Positions 1-10,365 of a stretch of 64,000 nt of DNA are shown here, piece after piece. Position numbers and translations under genes: made by a program. How positions within the stretch are numbered: position 1 is the stretch's first letter; each line of letters starts with the position of its first letter. The notes below the pieces were generated by a model that saw nothing but the letters and a program-made list of their open reading frames with translations, was not told the DNA's origin and did not search any database. The stretch lies in NCBI GenBank assembly GCA_027579435.1, contig JANBPK010000945.1, positions 18,003-82,002 of the forward strand. The letters run 5' to 3'. This stretch comes from Candolleomyces eurysporus. Taxonomy: Eukaryota > Basidiomycota > Agaricomycetes > Agaricales > Psathyrellaceae.

Positions 1-266
1 GGAGGTGGCATCCGCTTGTCGGTTCATCAAACAGAAGGGTTTGTGAACTTTCCAGTGAAGTCTTTGGCATTCCGGAGACTTTAACACAATTATCATTAGC
101 TTATTTATGGAGAGTGAATGGCCGATATGCTCACGCAGTAGGATGCTCTCTTGCATGCACCGCAGGTTAAGAGCTTCTGGCCCTTCTCCTTCAACTCGCT
201 CTCCCATACAAAGCAATTCTGGCACTGCTTCACTGTCACTTCGCTTAGGGAAAAGGAGTGAGCCAT
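1..266 (-). CDS. MYND-type zinc-finger protein, copy 1 (3' part outside the window)
   Basis: Two exons are visible. Exon 1 (266-135) begins MAHSFSLSEV and carries the first half of a MYND finger: CxxC ('CQNC'), then 'CGAC' and 'SYC'. A 56-nt intron (79-134; GTGAGC...AAAG) follows. Exon 2 (78 to the window edge) completes the finger with 'CQRLHW' and 'HKPFC'. MYND fingers bind two zinc ions and usually mediate protein-protein contacts. The rest of the protein lies beyond the left edge. The exon structure and intron length match the complete copy at 2292-3116. The start was chosen as the first ATG ahead of the finger; an in-frame ATG at 308 would add 14 residues. No function beyond zinc-finger adaptor can be stated. 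Confidence 0.75.
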
Positions 267-870
267 ATTGTGTTGTGATTGCTGGAGAATGGTGCGAAAC
301 GGCCGCACTGGTAGTGGCTAAGGGCAGATCGATTGGGATGATCATCGTCATCCTGTTGGTCTCTTAATCATCAGTGACCTAGGCGCTGAGCCTGCCTAAT
401 TGAGCTGAGGATCGTGGTTCTTAGTCTTCATCCGGACATTNCCCCCCGCTTCTTGGCCTTTTGTGCCTTCATCGTTCACCCTTTCTGCCAAGCTAAGCGC
501 TTCGAGTCGCTGCAATGTATTCTAATTTTTGTCTGAAGAAAGACGTGAGCAGTCTTGGCTTGACTGGGGAAGTTGGAAGATCCTCGTCAACGCTACCCGA
601 CGGCGGCAACTCCCTCAGCTTTATGTCGGACCTGGTGACCGCACATCATGCACAACCTCGTGAACTTGTTTAGACTAGCAGGGAAGAAATGAGCATCTCC
701 TTCAATCGTCGATATACAATGGATCTCCATGAAATGCCTACCCGGCATCTAATAATACTGCAAAGTGTGCGTCTAAAATGAAAGAGTGTGATAACACAAG
801 AGAGCGACGGCAAGAGAAAATGCTTCATTCCTTCTACGGCATTGGTGGAGCGAGAAGTCTCGCAAATTAA
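1..870. repeat. Segmental direct duplication, unit 1 (MYND gene 5' part plus flank)
   Basis: This block matches 2881-3760 in the same orientation. Shared parts are the MYND exons, the 56-nt intron, the region upstream of the MYND start (for example 'CACCTTCATCGTTCACC'-like stretches near 470 and 3305), and a stretch at 688-812 matching 3625-3752 (around 'GAGAGCGACGG'). In unit 2 that last stretch lies just 3' of the membrane-protein gene. In unit 1 the similarity fades at about 870 and no membrane-protein gene follows, so unit 1 appears truncated. Confidence 0.7.
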
Positions 871-1150
871 AAAATCGACCATATCGTTCATCTGAGGTGG
901 TGTGGGCGAGGTGGTGGCGGATAAGGAGCAATATTAGGGGCCGTGACCATTGCTTTATAATACCAATCCACAGCTGTCCGTGCTGAGCCTCCCGCTCGCG
1001 ATCGACCGCAAAGTTGAAGCTACGCTTTTTATTGGGATGTTCTGTAGTCGTGGGTGGAGGTTGGATGAAGACAAGAGTGAAGCCTTGACTCGCGCTTAAC
1101 TTCGCCGGGAACTATTAGTGATCCGACGGCGCCTGTAAATTGCCGAGGCA
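871..1150. other. Intergenic, no gene seen
   Basis: No supported coding region. The sequence lies between the end of the MYND-flank duplication and the outer inverted repeat at 1151. Short open frames here lack splice context and similarity to anything else in the window. Confidence 0.5.
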
Positions 1151-1987
1151 TTTCGCCGAGGGTACTTAAGGAGGCTGGTTGGGGGCCAAGACTGAGTTCC
1201 ATCATGCCACCGGCTTCGTTCCGTCATTCGGCTGTTTCCGTTACTTACTAGTGCCTTTCGTAGCTCCGCTTCATTTTGATTCTTTCTCTCTACACCCCAC
1301 CCAAAATTCGGTGTTTTGAGGTGTGGCATTGATGGGAAAGTGTGTCAGGTCGGTTTGTCTGTTTCTTGTATGGGACGTCCATGGGACCACTTGCTGCATT
1401 GATGGATCATAGACCATGTGTCAGCCAATGAAACGCCCTTGGTTCGGCCCAAGGCATGACCTGTGCCTCACAATGTTTCCGGCCGTCGCACGGCAGTGAC
1501 ATTGTGAAGGCATAAATTATGCCACAGGTTGATCCATATTCTCTTCTCACTGCATGAACTCAATATTTTTTGATAGCAATAGAAACAGTATATTTTTCAA
1601 CTCTGGCTTAGCAAAATACACAAAATCAAAACACGATAATTTTATCGCTATCGAGGAATATTGAATCCATGCGGCGAGAAGAGAATATGGATTGACCTGC
1701 GGCATAATTTATGCCTTCCCAATGTCACTGCCGTGCGATGGCCGGAAACATTGTGAGGCATAGGTTATGCCTCGGGCCGGTCCAGGTTGGTTCCATCGGC
1801 CGATACATCCATCAATGCAGCAGGTGGTCCCATGGACGTACCATGCCGGAAACAAACAAACCGACCTGACATGCTTTCCCATCAATGTAACACCTCGAAA
1901 CACCGAATTTTGGGTGGGGTGCTATCGTTTCATCCTTCGGATCGACGGCCTCTTTCCCGCCTGCCAAAATGCCTCGGCACCTGCCGT
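1151..1987. repeat. Outer inverted repeat pair GCCGAGGCATTTYG around the fold-back element
   Basis: GCCGAGGCATTTCG begins near 1152 and its inverted counterpart CAAAATGCCTCGGC ends near 1987. The left copy continues as ...GAGGGTAC. A similar inverted pair flanks 7959-8147, and that pair's inner sequence also ends in GGGTAC. The pair may mark the ends of an older element into which the 1293-1921 element inserted, but no target duplication was found at these outer ends. Confidence 0.35.
1293..1921. mobile_element. Fold-back / MITE-like element with long terminal inverted repeats
   Basis: The 629-bp unit has two inverted arms of roughly 285 bp (about 1293-1580 and 1635-1921) around a short AT-rich spacer. 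Both arms start CACCCCACCCAAAATTCGG when read inward. They share 'GCACGGCAGTGACATTG' and 'GGCATAAATTATGCC', and differ by scattered substitutions. The trinucleotide CTA occurs directly outside both ends (1290-1292 and 1922-1924), consistent with a 3-bp target-site duplication. No transposase frame is present, and the open frames inside are mirror products of the palindrome. A 3-bp duplication would fit CACTA/EnSpm-like or PIF/Harbinger-like transposition; the terminal bases do not decide between them. Non-autonomous element, family unassigned. Confidence 0.75.
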
Positions 1988-2291
1988 GCGCAGCATCGGC
2001 CGCTTCCCACAGGTACGATACTTATTCAGGGTGTAGTGCTCTTTATCAAGAAAAAAAGGGGAAATAAATGTCATCTCAACTGTCGGCATACAAGAACACT
2101 GGCATCGTATATCTGCATGACACCAAATAATCCTACGGTTCGCCTATGAGTCCACTCGTGAAAAGGAGAGGGTATAACCCAAAGAGTAGAACGACGACAA
2201 AGGAAAAGAACAGAGTCGATGTCTGGGCTCGGAGACAGGGGACTGAAGCTTGCTACTGTGCGGATCGTAACGGAAACCTCCAAGAGAAGAT
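1922..2291. other. Intergenic, 3' side of MYND copy 2
   Basis: Holds the right outer inverted repeat (to 1987), then sequence without a supported gene, presumably including the 3' UTR of the minus-strand MYND gene that ends at 2292. Confidence 0.5.
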
Positions 2292-3116
2292 TCAGTTCCG
2301 TTTTAACAACAGGCCAAGTGGAGTACCATTCCTAACACACGTTATCAAGTCTTTCTTCCAATTAGGATTTACCGGCACGCGGCCGAGGGGACCGATCTCG
2401 GCTTTGTCGACAGGGCCCCAGGGCACGATGTGTTCGATATTCTCTTGGTTGGCAACTGGGATGACGATGTAAATAAGGCCAAACCCTAGGACGGTGGGGT
2501 CACGTTTCTGGATCTCTGGGATTCGCGCGAACAGCTGTTCCGCCGTTGCTCGCACTTGGAGGTGAGGGATCTCTGCGATCAACTCGACTTCCACGGAAAC
2601 CACAGTGAAAGATCTCTTGGGGTCGACTTCATTCTGACCTGGGAGGAAGTTAGGTGAAAGCGTAATGGTTAAGATGTTTCGCGAAATGTTTTCGGGGTGC
2701 TGCTTGAGTTCGAAGCCGCAGTAGAGGGCATGGTATAGCATGCCCCGATATTCCTGGACATTAGCATTACGAGGACACTTTGGGGATCGAGAAGAATAAT
2801 ACCCCTACCAGGATCCATTGCTTGTAGTGGCTTTCGATTTCAGCCATTTGGAGCCCATGTGGGTCGTTCCTACCGAAGTTGGCATCCGCTTGTCGGTTCA
2901 TCAAACAGAAGGGTTTGTGAGTCTTCCAGTGAAGCCTTTGACATTCTGGAGACTTTGATACGTTCACCGTTAGCTTGCTAGTGGAGAGAGAATGGCCAAT
3001 ATGCTCACGCAGTAAGATGCTCTCTTGCATGCGCCGCAGCGTAAGAGCTTCTGTCCCTTTTCCTTCAACTCGCCCTCCCGCACAAAACAATTCTGACATA
3101 GTTTCCAACCATCCAT
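2292..3116 (-). CDS. MYND-type zinc-finger protein, copy 2 (complete)
   Basis: Three exons: 3116-3009, 2952-2809 and 2753-2292. The introns are 56 nt (GTGAGC...AAAG) and 55 nt (GTAGGG...CCAG), giving about 237 aa. The start is MDGWKLCQNC. The MYND finger occupies residues ~6-55: CQNC, CGAC, 'SYC', then across intron 1 'SPECQ', 'LHW' and 'HKPFC', so all zinc ligands are present. The C-terminal ~180 residues contain 'EYRGMLYHALYCGFEL' and a beta-rich stretch with 'IPHLQVRATAEQL', which I do not recognise as a named domain. Such small MYND proteins are common and lineage-expanded in agaricomycetes; their roles are mostly unknown. The neighbour on the right is the membrane-protein gene on the same strand. 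The start was chosen because this ATG is in frame with the finger just upstream of the first Cys pair. Confidence 0.8.
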
Positions 3117-3760
3117 GGGGAAAGAGTCAGCCAGATTGTGTTGTGATCGGTGGAGAATGCTGAGAAACGGTCGGTGGCCAAGGACAGATCGATTTAGATG
3201 GCGATAATCGTCATTAGTCTAGGCGCTAAGCCTGCCTGATTTAGAGGGTCTTAGTTCATAGTCCCTGTCCTGGCATTATCCCTGCTTTATCTTGGGCTAT
3301 TTCACCTTCATCGTTCACCTTTCCAAAGCTAGGCGCTTCAAATCCCTATAATTTACCCTGATTTCTGCCTGAAGGAAGAAAGGCGGCATTGGGGTGAGAA
3401 GAAAGACGTGAGGCCTGCGACCCGAGTCTTGCAGGACCCAATCATGATCAACGCCCACGGCGAAGTCGGTCGGCCTTATGTCGCGAGGCCAAGGATTTTT
3501 GGTGTTCTGATAGCTGCCTCAGTTTAGGGGCAAGGAGGATAGAAGAGATAAGGGAGCCGCACATCACGATCGCGAGGGTGCAAACTCATCAACTTGTACT
3601 AGCGGGGAATAAGGAATGAATATCTCCACTTTCAATGGCCGATATACAAGGGATCTCCGTGGAATGCTTGAATGGCATAGAATAATACTACAGTGTGCGT
3701 ATAAAATACGTTCGTAAATAACGAGTGTGGTAAGACAAGAGAGCGACGGTAAGAAAAAAC
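2881..3760. repeat. Segmental direct duplication, unit 2 (MYND gene 5' part plus flank)
   Basis: Partner of 1-870. It includes MYND exon 1 and part of exon 2, the intergenic DNA 3117-3600, and the stretch 3625-3752 next to the 3' end of the membrane-protein gene. The two units are similar but clearly diverged, so the duplication is not recent. No separate gene was found within 3117-3828. Confidence 0.7.
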
Positions 3761-3828
3761 AACAGTGTCCGAGTCTGGAATCGAACGAGGGACGGGGATG
3801 GGGGCTGCTACTACTAGGTGGATTGGTG

Positions 3829-5511
3829 TCATGATGGCGTATACGAAGGGGGGACATCGATGATCTCGGGCTCTGGCAATCGATCTGATGTGAGACGAAT
3901 GCCGCTGTCTTTGTGGTGAACGAGGTGGGCATTCGATGACCGTGGGCCAGAAGACGAGCTGGTATCACTGAATGCGTTGGAAGAATTAAATGGCGACAAT
4001 TCAATGTGCTGTGATCGATTAGGCCGAATCTTCTGGTCCCGGTGCACCTGCCGAGGGCCGAACGAAGGGGAGGGTACATCCTGGTACGCTCCTGGCGTCG
4101 ACGGTGCCCACCCGGCAGGATTAGGATGCGCCGAGGTAAGATTTACCTGGCTCAACCCAGACATCGAATACGTCGATTGATTGCCTAGGCTGCTGTACTG
4201 GAATGGTGTAACCTGGGAAAATGGAGCAGGGAGGGTCGTGGAAGCTCCTGGTGTGTTGAGATTTACCCTGGTGATCTTCTCTCGTTTCCTTCTCCGCAAG
4301 CACCATATTAACCCGAGAACACAGAAAAGGACGAAGGCAGCCCCGCCGATAGCACCGCCTACGATCGCCCCAACCGGTGGGCCAGCTGAACTTGGGGTCT
4401 GACTAGAGTTTGGGTTGGGGGTCCCAGTTGCGGCGCTGGATGCGTCAAGTCCTTCAATACTCGTGCCTGGATTTTGACCTCCTCCACCGCCAGGAAGAAT
4501 GATATCGCCGTTTTGGATGAGGAGGTGGTCAAGCGTAAGTGGTGCTGATGGACCACGATGCGTAACGGTGAGGGTGTGTTCGCCAGTTGGAAGCTCGGGG
4601 GTTTCAAAGAGGTGTTGATTGTACAGTGCAGCTGAGCCAGAAGGCAGGGCGCGTATTTGGAATGTGGTCGCTGGCTGGCCGTCGATGGAGTAACTGGCTT
4701 CAGAATTTTGTGTAGGAAACCCGCTTGGTGTCCAGCCGACCCAGCTGAGTTTCGTGCCTACGAACATTTTAGTACCGCAAAGCTGTGTTCAGAGTCAATC
4801 AGCATACCAGTGAACTTGACCGTCACCACAGCACCGGTTTGCAGCGTCATCATCGCACTTTCTGTTAGCTTCTGCCAATTTCCAGAGGCATATTGAACAG
4901 TGGGATCGTTGTGCTCAACGATAACCGTAGCGCCCGTCAAGCTTGAGCTCATGTTAGCGAGTGGCAGATACCGAACCTGGTCGAACCATAAATTTGTGTT
5001 TTCCGTCGAAACCGTGTTGAGGGTGAGTGTGTATTGACCAGGGGTGTACGTTGGACTGTCGCATAGCGGCCAATTGTTGATTGAAGCCGTCCAAGGTGGG
5101 TTGGGTTCGATTTGGCTGACGCCTACGATACACGTCCAGGTGGGATCGATGACACCTGAAGAATTTCGAACAGCGCTAGTTCCGAGAACCCGCACTCGGG
5201 TTCCTTTATAGCGATGGGTATGTCGACCTGATCAGATGAAGGTCGTATGCTGGGCGGTGTCGCGCACCTGTGAAGGGAAACGAGAGACTCCCCGTTCCGT
5301 TTATTCCGTGCTGAGATCCACCATAGGGCGCACCCCAATTCCCCATATTAAACCCGTCATTTCTCTCGAACCAAGGCCCTGTGTATGTGATGCTGGGGTG
5401 TGTATCGTCAAGGAGGACCCAGCGAGTCCCAGACATGATGGAGTCCCAAGCAGCTAATGATTGAAGCGAAAAGGAGTGGAATAAATAGAGGGATAGACCC
5501 ACGAAGAACAC
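3829..5511 (-). CDS. Single-pass membrane protein with two-repeat ectodomain
   Basis: Exons 5511-5268, 5203-4808 and 4757-3829 give 522 aa; introns are 64 nt and 50 nt. The N-terminus (MFFVGLSLYLFHSFSL...) looks like a signal peptide. The ectodomain has two related halves: residues ~25-190 with 'FPFTG|TRVRVLGT' rebuilt across intron 1, and ~190-330 with 'VKFTG|TKLSWVGW' rebuilt across intron 2, the same beta-turn motif lying on each splice junction. A Gly/Ser/Pro/Thr linker follows. One transmembrane helix ('GAIVGGAIGGAAFVLF' through 'LGLIW') ends in a basic stop-transfer 'RRRKRE'. The ~160-residue cytoplasmic tail is Ser/Pro-rich and ends 'PPSYTPS'. This layout is frequent in basidiomycetes and usually left unnamed; a surface or cell-wall sensor role is inference. 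Exon 3 alone would not explain the ectodomain, so the three-exon model is preferred. Confidence 0.8.
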
Positions 5512-6328
5512 TGGTGGAGAAAGTGAAAGACAGAGAGCTGAATACTCCCATCACTGGACAGCCCGGCGGTATTGCCAGCCAACTTGACGACCAAGGGTAG
5601 AATTTATTTGTCACACGCAGCATCAGCCATGCGACCAAGCGCCAAGCGGGTAAGAGGCAGCACCAGGAGTGAGCATGATTTTCCGCAGCTCACGATACAT
5701 ATCAGCATCTTGGGGTGGGTATTGTGTGTAGGTTTAAACCTGTTGTATCCACCGTTCAGCGACAGCCGGAACTCATGGCGGAGAGCCTACCTATGGAGGA
5801 CACCTGGAGCTCAAGCAAAGAGATCAGCGGAATCACCGTGAAACAGCGCCCACGACAAGCCATCTTCCTTCGCTCCGTATGGTGATTGTTCGGTTCTGGA
5901 CGCATCACTGATCGGAACACGGTTTGCCGGATCACAGGCCAGCCTCGGCAAACTTAGGCTTTGACTTAAGACCCTTTAACGCCTTGAAAGAAAGGACACA
6001 TGGGGCCGTACGGTCTCACAGAGGCGGAGTAGATATATCAAGCGTTGAGAAAGATAGATAGGAACAAAATAACTCATAGTGTACTTGGGTCCTTTCTAGA
6101 ATTTCGAGTTCATAACCCTATCACAACGAAGAAAGGGACAAAAGGGTCTACTGAGCTGCGCTTGAAGCCAGTGGCTCTGATTTTCTGAGCTCAGAAACGG
6201 GGCCAGACCTTCAACCGCTTTCTAATTAATATTCAGCTCGCACCAGCTCAAGTGCATTATGTCTGCCATTGAGTCGTTTTTCGAGCAGCGCCAAAGTAAA
6301 GAACCGCCAGCTACCACTACGAACTTCC
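5512..6328. other. Intergenic, no gene seen
   Basis: Upstream region of the minus-strand membrane-protein gene. Open frames are short, lack splice logic and show no domain motifs. The composition is ordinary until the CCWGG-rich array starts near 6329. Confidence 0.5.
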
Positions 6329-6730
6329 GAGCCAGGTTTTTTCCCTGGCGGACAGACCTGGTCTTTCCAGGTTAATGCTCTGGCTATCCCAGAGTTCTTT
6401 CCTGGAAAGACCACGACTAGTCCTGGAGTGTCCAGGGACGCCCTGACAGGAAAAATCTTGGGGTAATCTCCGTCAAATTTTCCAAAACCCTGGACGATTT
6501 TTTCCCTGGATTTTCTATGGAAATCCCATGTAGTTTCTCTTGAGGTTTACCAGTTCTATTCCAGGTCAAAAACTCTGGAGTTACCAGAGCTTTTTACCTG
6601 GGATTGCCAGTACGTTTCCAGGCTCACATACCTGGTCATACCACGGAGTTTACAGGTCAGAAAACCTGGTAAATCCACTAATAAAATCGGTATAAATCAG
6701 TGAATATCCATTCATTATTCCAGGTGTCGT
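6329..6730. repeat. CCWGG-dense array, left block
   Basis: About fifteen CCAGG/CCTGG pentamers occur in roughly 400 bp, in both orientations and with irregular 15-40 bp spacing, often within 'TTTCCAGG', 'CCCTGG' or 'ACCTGG' contexts. Fewer than one would be expected by chance. A related block occurs at 7725-7885. Dense short subterminal motifs of this kind are typical of the ends of some DNA transposons, so the two blocks may be ends of one ~1.6-kb non-autonomous element; clear terminal inverted repeats and a target duplication were not found. Confidence 0.5.
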
Positions 6731-6883
6731 ATACAGGGAGAGTGTGATAGTTTGTGCAAAAAGGAATGTAGGATAGAATGGTCAAACACGAGGGAGTGAA
6801 AAGAGTAATAATAAAAGACCAATCGGTAAACGACTCGAACTAGCTTCTAGACTTGCGCTTTTGGGGAGCTAGCTTATCGTCTT

Positions 6884-7270
6884 TCGAACTGTTCAATGTC
6901 CTGTAAACAGAAGTGAGCAATGATTAAGTAACGGGAGGGAAGAACTCACATCGTCGTCGGACTGAATGGTCCGTGCAGCTCTCACCCGCTGAGTCCAACG
7001 GTTGACCTGCACACTTTCCTTCCCATTGCCATTGTTCTCGATCCACTTTGTAGCCTTGGCTGAGCGTCAGGATTCAAGATTAGTGTGTGTATCTGTGACA
7101 GGTTTGGGGATTACGCACCAGCCTTTGTCTTCAACAGCGGCTTGTCATGTTGTCGTCGTCGGGGAATGGAGGACGAGCAGTGGGGGAATGGGAGGAGGCC
7201 CGGGTATTGCGCTCAATCTGAAGCGATCGAAAGGGGAAAGAGGTCGCTGGTGACTGTGTAGGCGCATTGT
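6884..7270 (-). CDS. Possible small gene, C-terminal exons only
   Basis: Reading leftward, three exon pieces join in one open frame: upstream of 7119 ('HDKPLLKTKA'), 7059-6950 ('AKATKWIENNGNG...DDD') and 6900-6884 ('DIEQFERR' then stop). The introns would be 59 nt (GTGCGT...CTCAG) and 49 nt (GTGAGT...TACAG). The splice sites are good and the phases agree. No in-frame ATG was found for the first piece, because a TGA lies in frame near 7219, so the 5' end is unresolved. The predicted product is short, basic and then acidic, with no recognised domain. It lies between the two CCWGG arrays and could be a passenger of that element or a chance splice series. Confidence 0.35.
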
Positions 7271-7724
7271 AGTTCCGATGGATGTAGGCGAGATGAAGGA
7301 GAGAAGAGAGAAGGGAGAGAGCGCGCCGCGCCAGTGTGTGTCCTGCTAGCCTTGGCTGACGGTGATGAATCTAAATTTAGCTGAATGTAATTATAGCTCA
7401 CTTAACGCAACTCAACACAAAGCTCATCCCTGCCCAGCTATGTCCTTGGTCAAACCTGGCTTCAACTCATGGGAGGAGAATTCGGGGCCTTGATGTCATT
7501 GATGTTGCCACCGTGCAGTCGCTTTTTGGACAGGTGCATTGGAACAGATAGCGGGCCATTTTTGATCACAGCGGGGAGCTCGTGCGTACGACTTTTTCTG
7601 AAGAAGAGGGCACGGAATAACTTAGAGAATGTTGTAATATACGTTAATAATCGATGTACACAGATTTCTAATGGTGAAAAAGATGGCAGAGAAAAATATT
7701 GGGATTCCCAGAGCTTCTCCAGGA
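7271..7724. other. Intergenic, no gene seen
   Basis: Spacer between the possible small gene and the right CCWGG block. It holds a polypyrimidine/purine-rich patch (about 7290-7325) and AT-rich sequence near 7620-7690. No coding support. Confidence 0.4.
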
Positions 7725-7885
7725 TTGACCCAGAGAAAAAACCCGCCGGCGGAATCCCTGGTCAGTTTCCCTGGACGCAGCCAGGCTGACAAATCAGCCG
7801 TTTTCCAATTCTCCGTCGCGATCAGGTCTGGGACGGGTATGTCCAGAGCAGACCAGGTCAAGAACCTGGAAACAGGTTTCATAGT
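7725..7885. repeat. CCWGG-dense array, right block
   Basis: Six CCWGG pentamers in about 160 bp. Read in reverse, this block contains a 'GGGTTTTTTCTCTGGG' stretch resembling the 'GGTTTTTTCCCTGG' of the left block near 6335. That inverted resemblance is the main reason to suspect the two blocks are opposite ends of one element. Confidence 0.4.
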
Positions 7886-7958
7886 GTACCCAAGCCGACT
7901 GCACCATGGAACCCGATATTACCTGTGGTCAATGGGCCAATGCTTTGCACGGCAGTTC

Positions 7959-8147
7959 TCCGAGGCATTTTGAACCGTGGGGGCTTCAATGCATTCCGCT
8001 AAGCACTTCAGGAGGCGGAAGGTGATGTACATGAGAACGACATACCAAATTGAGCGGCGGAGCTTAAAGCTCACCATCACTGCAAAAGCTTGGCGGCAGA
8101 GGCTCGAGGGTAACAATGTACCCGAGTCAAAATGCCTCGGAATCCCA
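7959..8147. repeat. Inverted repeat pair TCCGAGGCATTTTGA (~190-bp unit)
   Basis: TCCGAGGCATTTTGA near 7959 has a perfect inverted copy ending near 8147. The motif matches the pair flanking the fold-back element at 1151/1987, and the right copy shares the further GGGTAC with the 1152 copy. This is a candidate small MITE. No target duplication is evident. Confidence 0.4.
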
Positions 8148-8431
8148 AAAGCTCTTGGTATGTGTGACGTGTTGGGCACTGCACAATCTCTTTTTGAGAA
8201 ATAAAAGAGGGCTTTGTAAGTGAATTCGACCAATGAGAAAATATATTAAAACTATTTAGGACGGCTGATCAAGAAAAGGTGTTGTCACAAATTTTGCTAT
8301 GAACTACGTCTACAAAGCTAAGCTGAATCGGAGGATATCTTCGATGGACCGAAAGAAATAAAGTGTTGTTCGATGGACACTACAGGTCAAAACAAAGAGA
8401 CAGGTGACATTACATATCGGCAGAAAGCGCC

Positions 8432-10028
8432 CTATGGCCCGCACTGGAGCTCGAAACCAAGTTGCTCCAAGATAGGCACAGCCTCGCTAAGAGCAGCATA
8501 GAGCGGGCCCTGCGAATCCATACCACAGATATCGATGACCTTGAGCGGGAACGAAGTAGATGCTCGACACCTCACACTGCTGAGAAGTTGTTTGATGCCC
8601 ATCAAGCCAGTCAATTTGGAGCCCTTGATTCGCGACATCGTGTTCGTCTTGACAGCAATACGGAGAACCTGTAATGACTAGAGTGGAAGGAAGGATGGAA
8701 GGGTAGGATCGAACGTGCAGATTTCGGTCCAAATGTAAGGTTGGGGGTCTTAAAGTGTAAGGTCCGTGACGGTCTGCATCGGAGCGGCCGCGAAAATGGG
8801 TGAGTTAACTGTCGAACGATCCGAATACCCTGATCTTCAGAATAGCTACGGCGGGAATATGCTGCAGTAAGATAAGAAATACCCCGGCATTTCGAGTCAT
8901 GGTTAAGTCGTTTCGGCTATCGTGAGTGGATATCTGAAGGTGAGGAGGCGATGCGTCAACTGAGCCAGCAAGTAGTCGGAAGATCACTTTTCCTGCTTTC
9001 CAGAGGTCCAGATCGGGAGCCGGATCCTCCGATGGATGGCCTCGTAATACAAATCTCGCCTTTTCTCCAATGGCTGTCGCAAGGTCGCCCAAAAGAGATC
9101 CTCTTGGGCGACAGAAATAAAGACAGGTCGAACTTGCAACGGGGATGTACTTTCGTGTTGGTAAGCAGGTATAGTAGAGGCTCGATGTTTGTAGGCAACT
9201 TGAATTCCATTTAACCAGGAAGATGAATCGGTTGTGCTGCCGATGGAAGAGCATAAACGAATACGCTTCGCAAGGTCAGGCGCTTCAGTTCGGAGAATTN
9301 GGGAGATACTGGAGCAAATGTGAGCTCTTTGCTACCTCCCGCACGAAGTGCAGCTCTTGCAAGGTGCTGGGAAATAGAGAACACTGAGGCAGGGAGTGAT
9401 TGAAGCTCGCAAATTCCTTGAGTCTCGGCGCTTTGATTTGAAACGAAACCTTGTCGACTGTATTGGCAGGGAAATTGACATCTCGGTTGGTTTCGAGAGT
9501 CAAGCGTTCCAACAGCGGTGCCTCAACAACAGTTCCATAGCGGCAGAGGCAGGCATACGTCATGTCGGGTAGACTTGCTCTGATACCTCGAGAACGGATC
9601 TTCGCAGTCTCCTCCTAGACATGATCTATATTCGTTATGCGTGTGCTGTAGAAATCATAGTACGGGTTCACATAGACCGTTACATCGAGGGGCGAGCCGC
9701 GCGCGGGTGTAGCCAAATGCTCGAGCAACCGTCTTTATGATCCTCCGCCGAGCATGATCTTGGCCCAGTATACTGGGTAATTGAGAAGGATCTTCCGCCA
9801 TTCAGCACAGACCTGCGTCACGGAGAGCAGAGGTAGATCTGGTGATTCGAAAGGCGAATGATCCTTGTAGAACAAGTCGTCGTTAAGAATCATGAATATC
9901 CTCGTCAGTATTTCCACTAGAAACCCGGAGATTGGAGTGACTCCACGGGGGCTTCCGGATAGATCCATGAGCGAAACCCTTTTGAATGTCAGGGTCAGCT
10001 GGAAGCAAATGCATTCATGGCCACGCAC
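8432..10028 (-). pseudogene. F-box/LRR-type protein pseudogene
   Basis: The reading is homologous to the F-box gene at 28254-29815. The N-terminal F-box region (about 9925-9735) reads 'PISGFLVEILTRIFMIL', then 'VTQVCAEWRKILL' and 'YWAKIMLGGG'. The next codon after 'GGGS' is TAA where the other copy has Gln; in the same frame a second stop (TAG) follows 'TNIDHV' where the other copy has Phe. Further C-terminal segments (9563-9285, 9254-8805) drift between frames. The C-terminus (to 8432) is recognisable as 'PLKVIDICGMDSQGPLY...LEQLGFEL', matching 'PLRLIDISGLDSKHHPL...LKRWGVEL'. One N lies near 9300. F-box proteins supply substrate recognition to SCF ubiquitin ligases through SKP1; this copy should not make a full product. 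Confidence 0.75.
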
Positions 10029-10365
10029 CTTTGGGACTTTCTTGTCGTCCCAAGTCTAATTTTCAGGGCAGCCAGAAGCTTGTCGCGTTGTATGGGATGC
10101 AGGCAATGGTGGCGGGTTGGTGGCAGCAGGAAAGGGGCGCGAGGGGCGCGTTCAAGTTGGCCGCCGGGTTGAGGTAATGAACACGCGTATCAGTCCAGCC
10201 CTTGTTGTCCTGTGCTTGATTCCTGCTATATTTTGGGTACAAAGTTCAGAGTAAAATCGTCTCAGCTTCTCTCCCCTGGAAGACAATGGCGTTTGTATGT
10301 CATTGAGATGTCACAATAATAGAAGTACATGACTCGCAAGTCCTATCCTGAATACACGCAGCACG
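10029..10365. other. Intergenic, no gene seen
   Basis: Short spacer between the 5' end of the F-box pseudogene and the 3' end of the DUF6535-HEAT copy A gene. No coding support. Confidence 0.5.

Noticed and set aside
1709..2149. Open frames of 64-120 codons on both strands
   Set aside because: They lie in or beside the palindromic element and mirror each other across its axis; no domain or splice support.
3755..3800. Short stretch resembling a tRNA T-arm in reverse
   Set aside because: The flanking stem does not pair, and no acceptor or anticodon arm could be found at the right distance.
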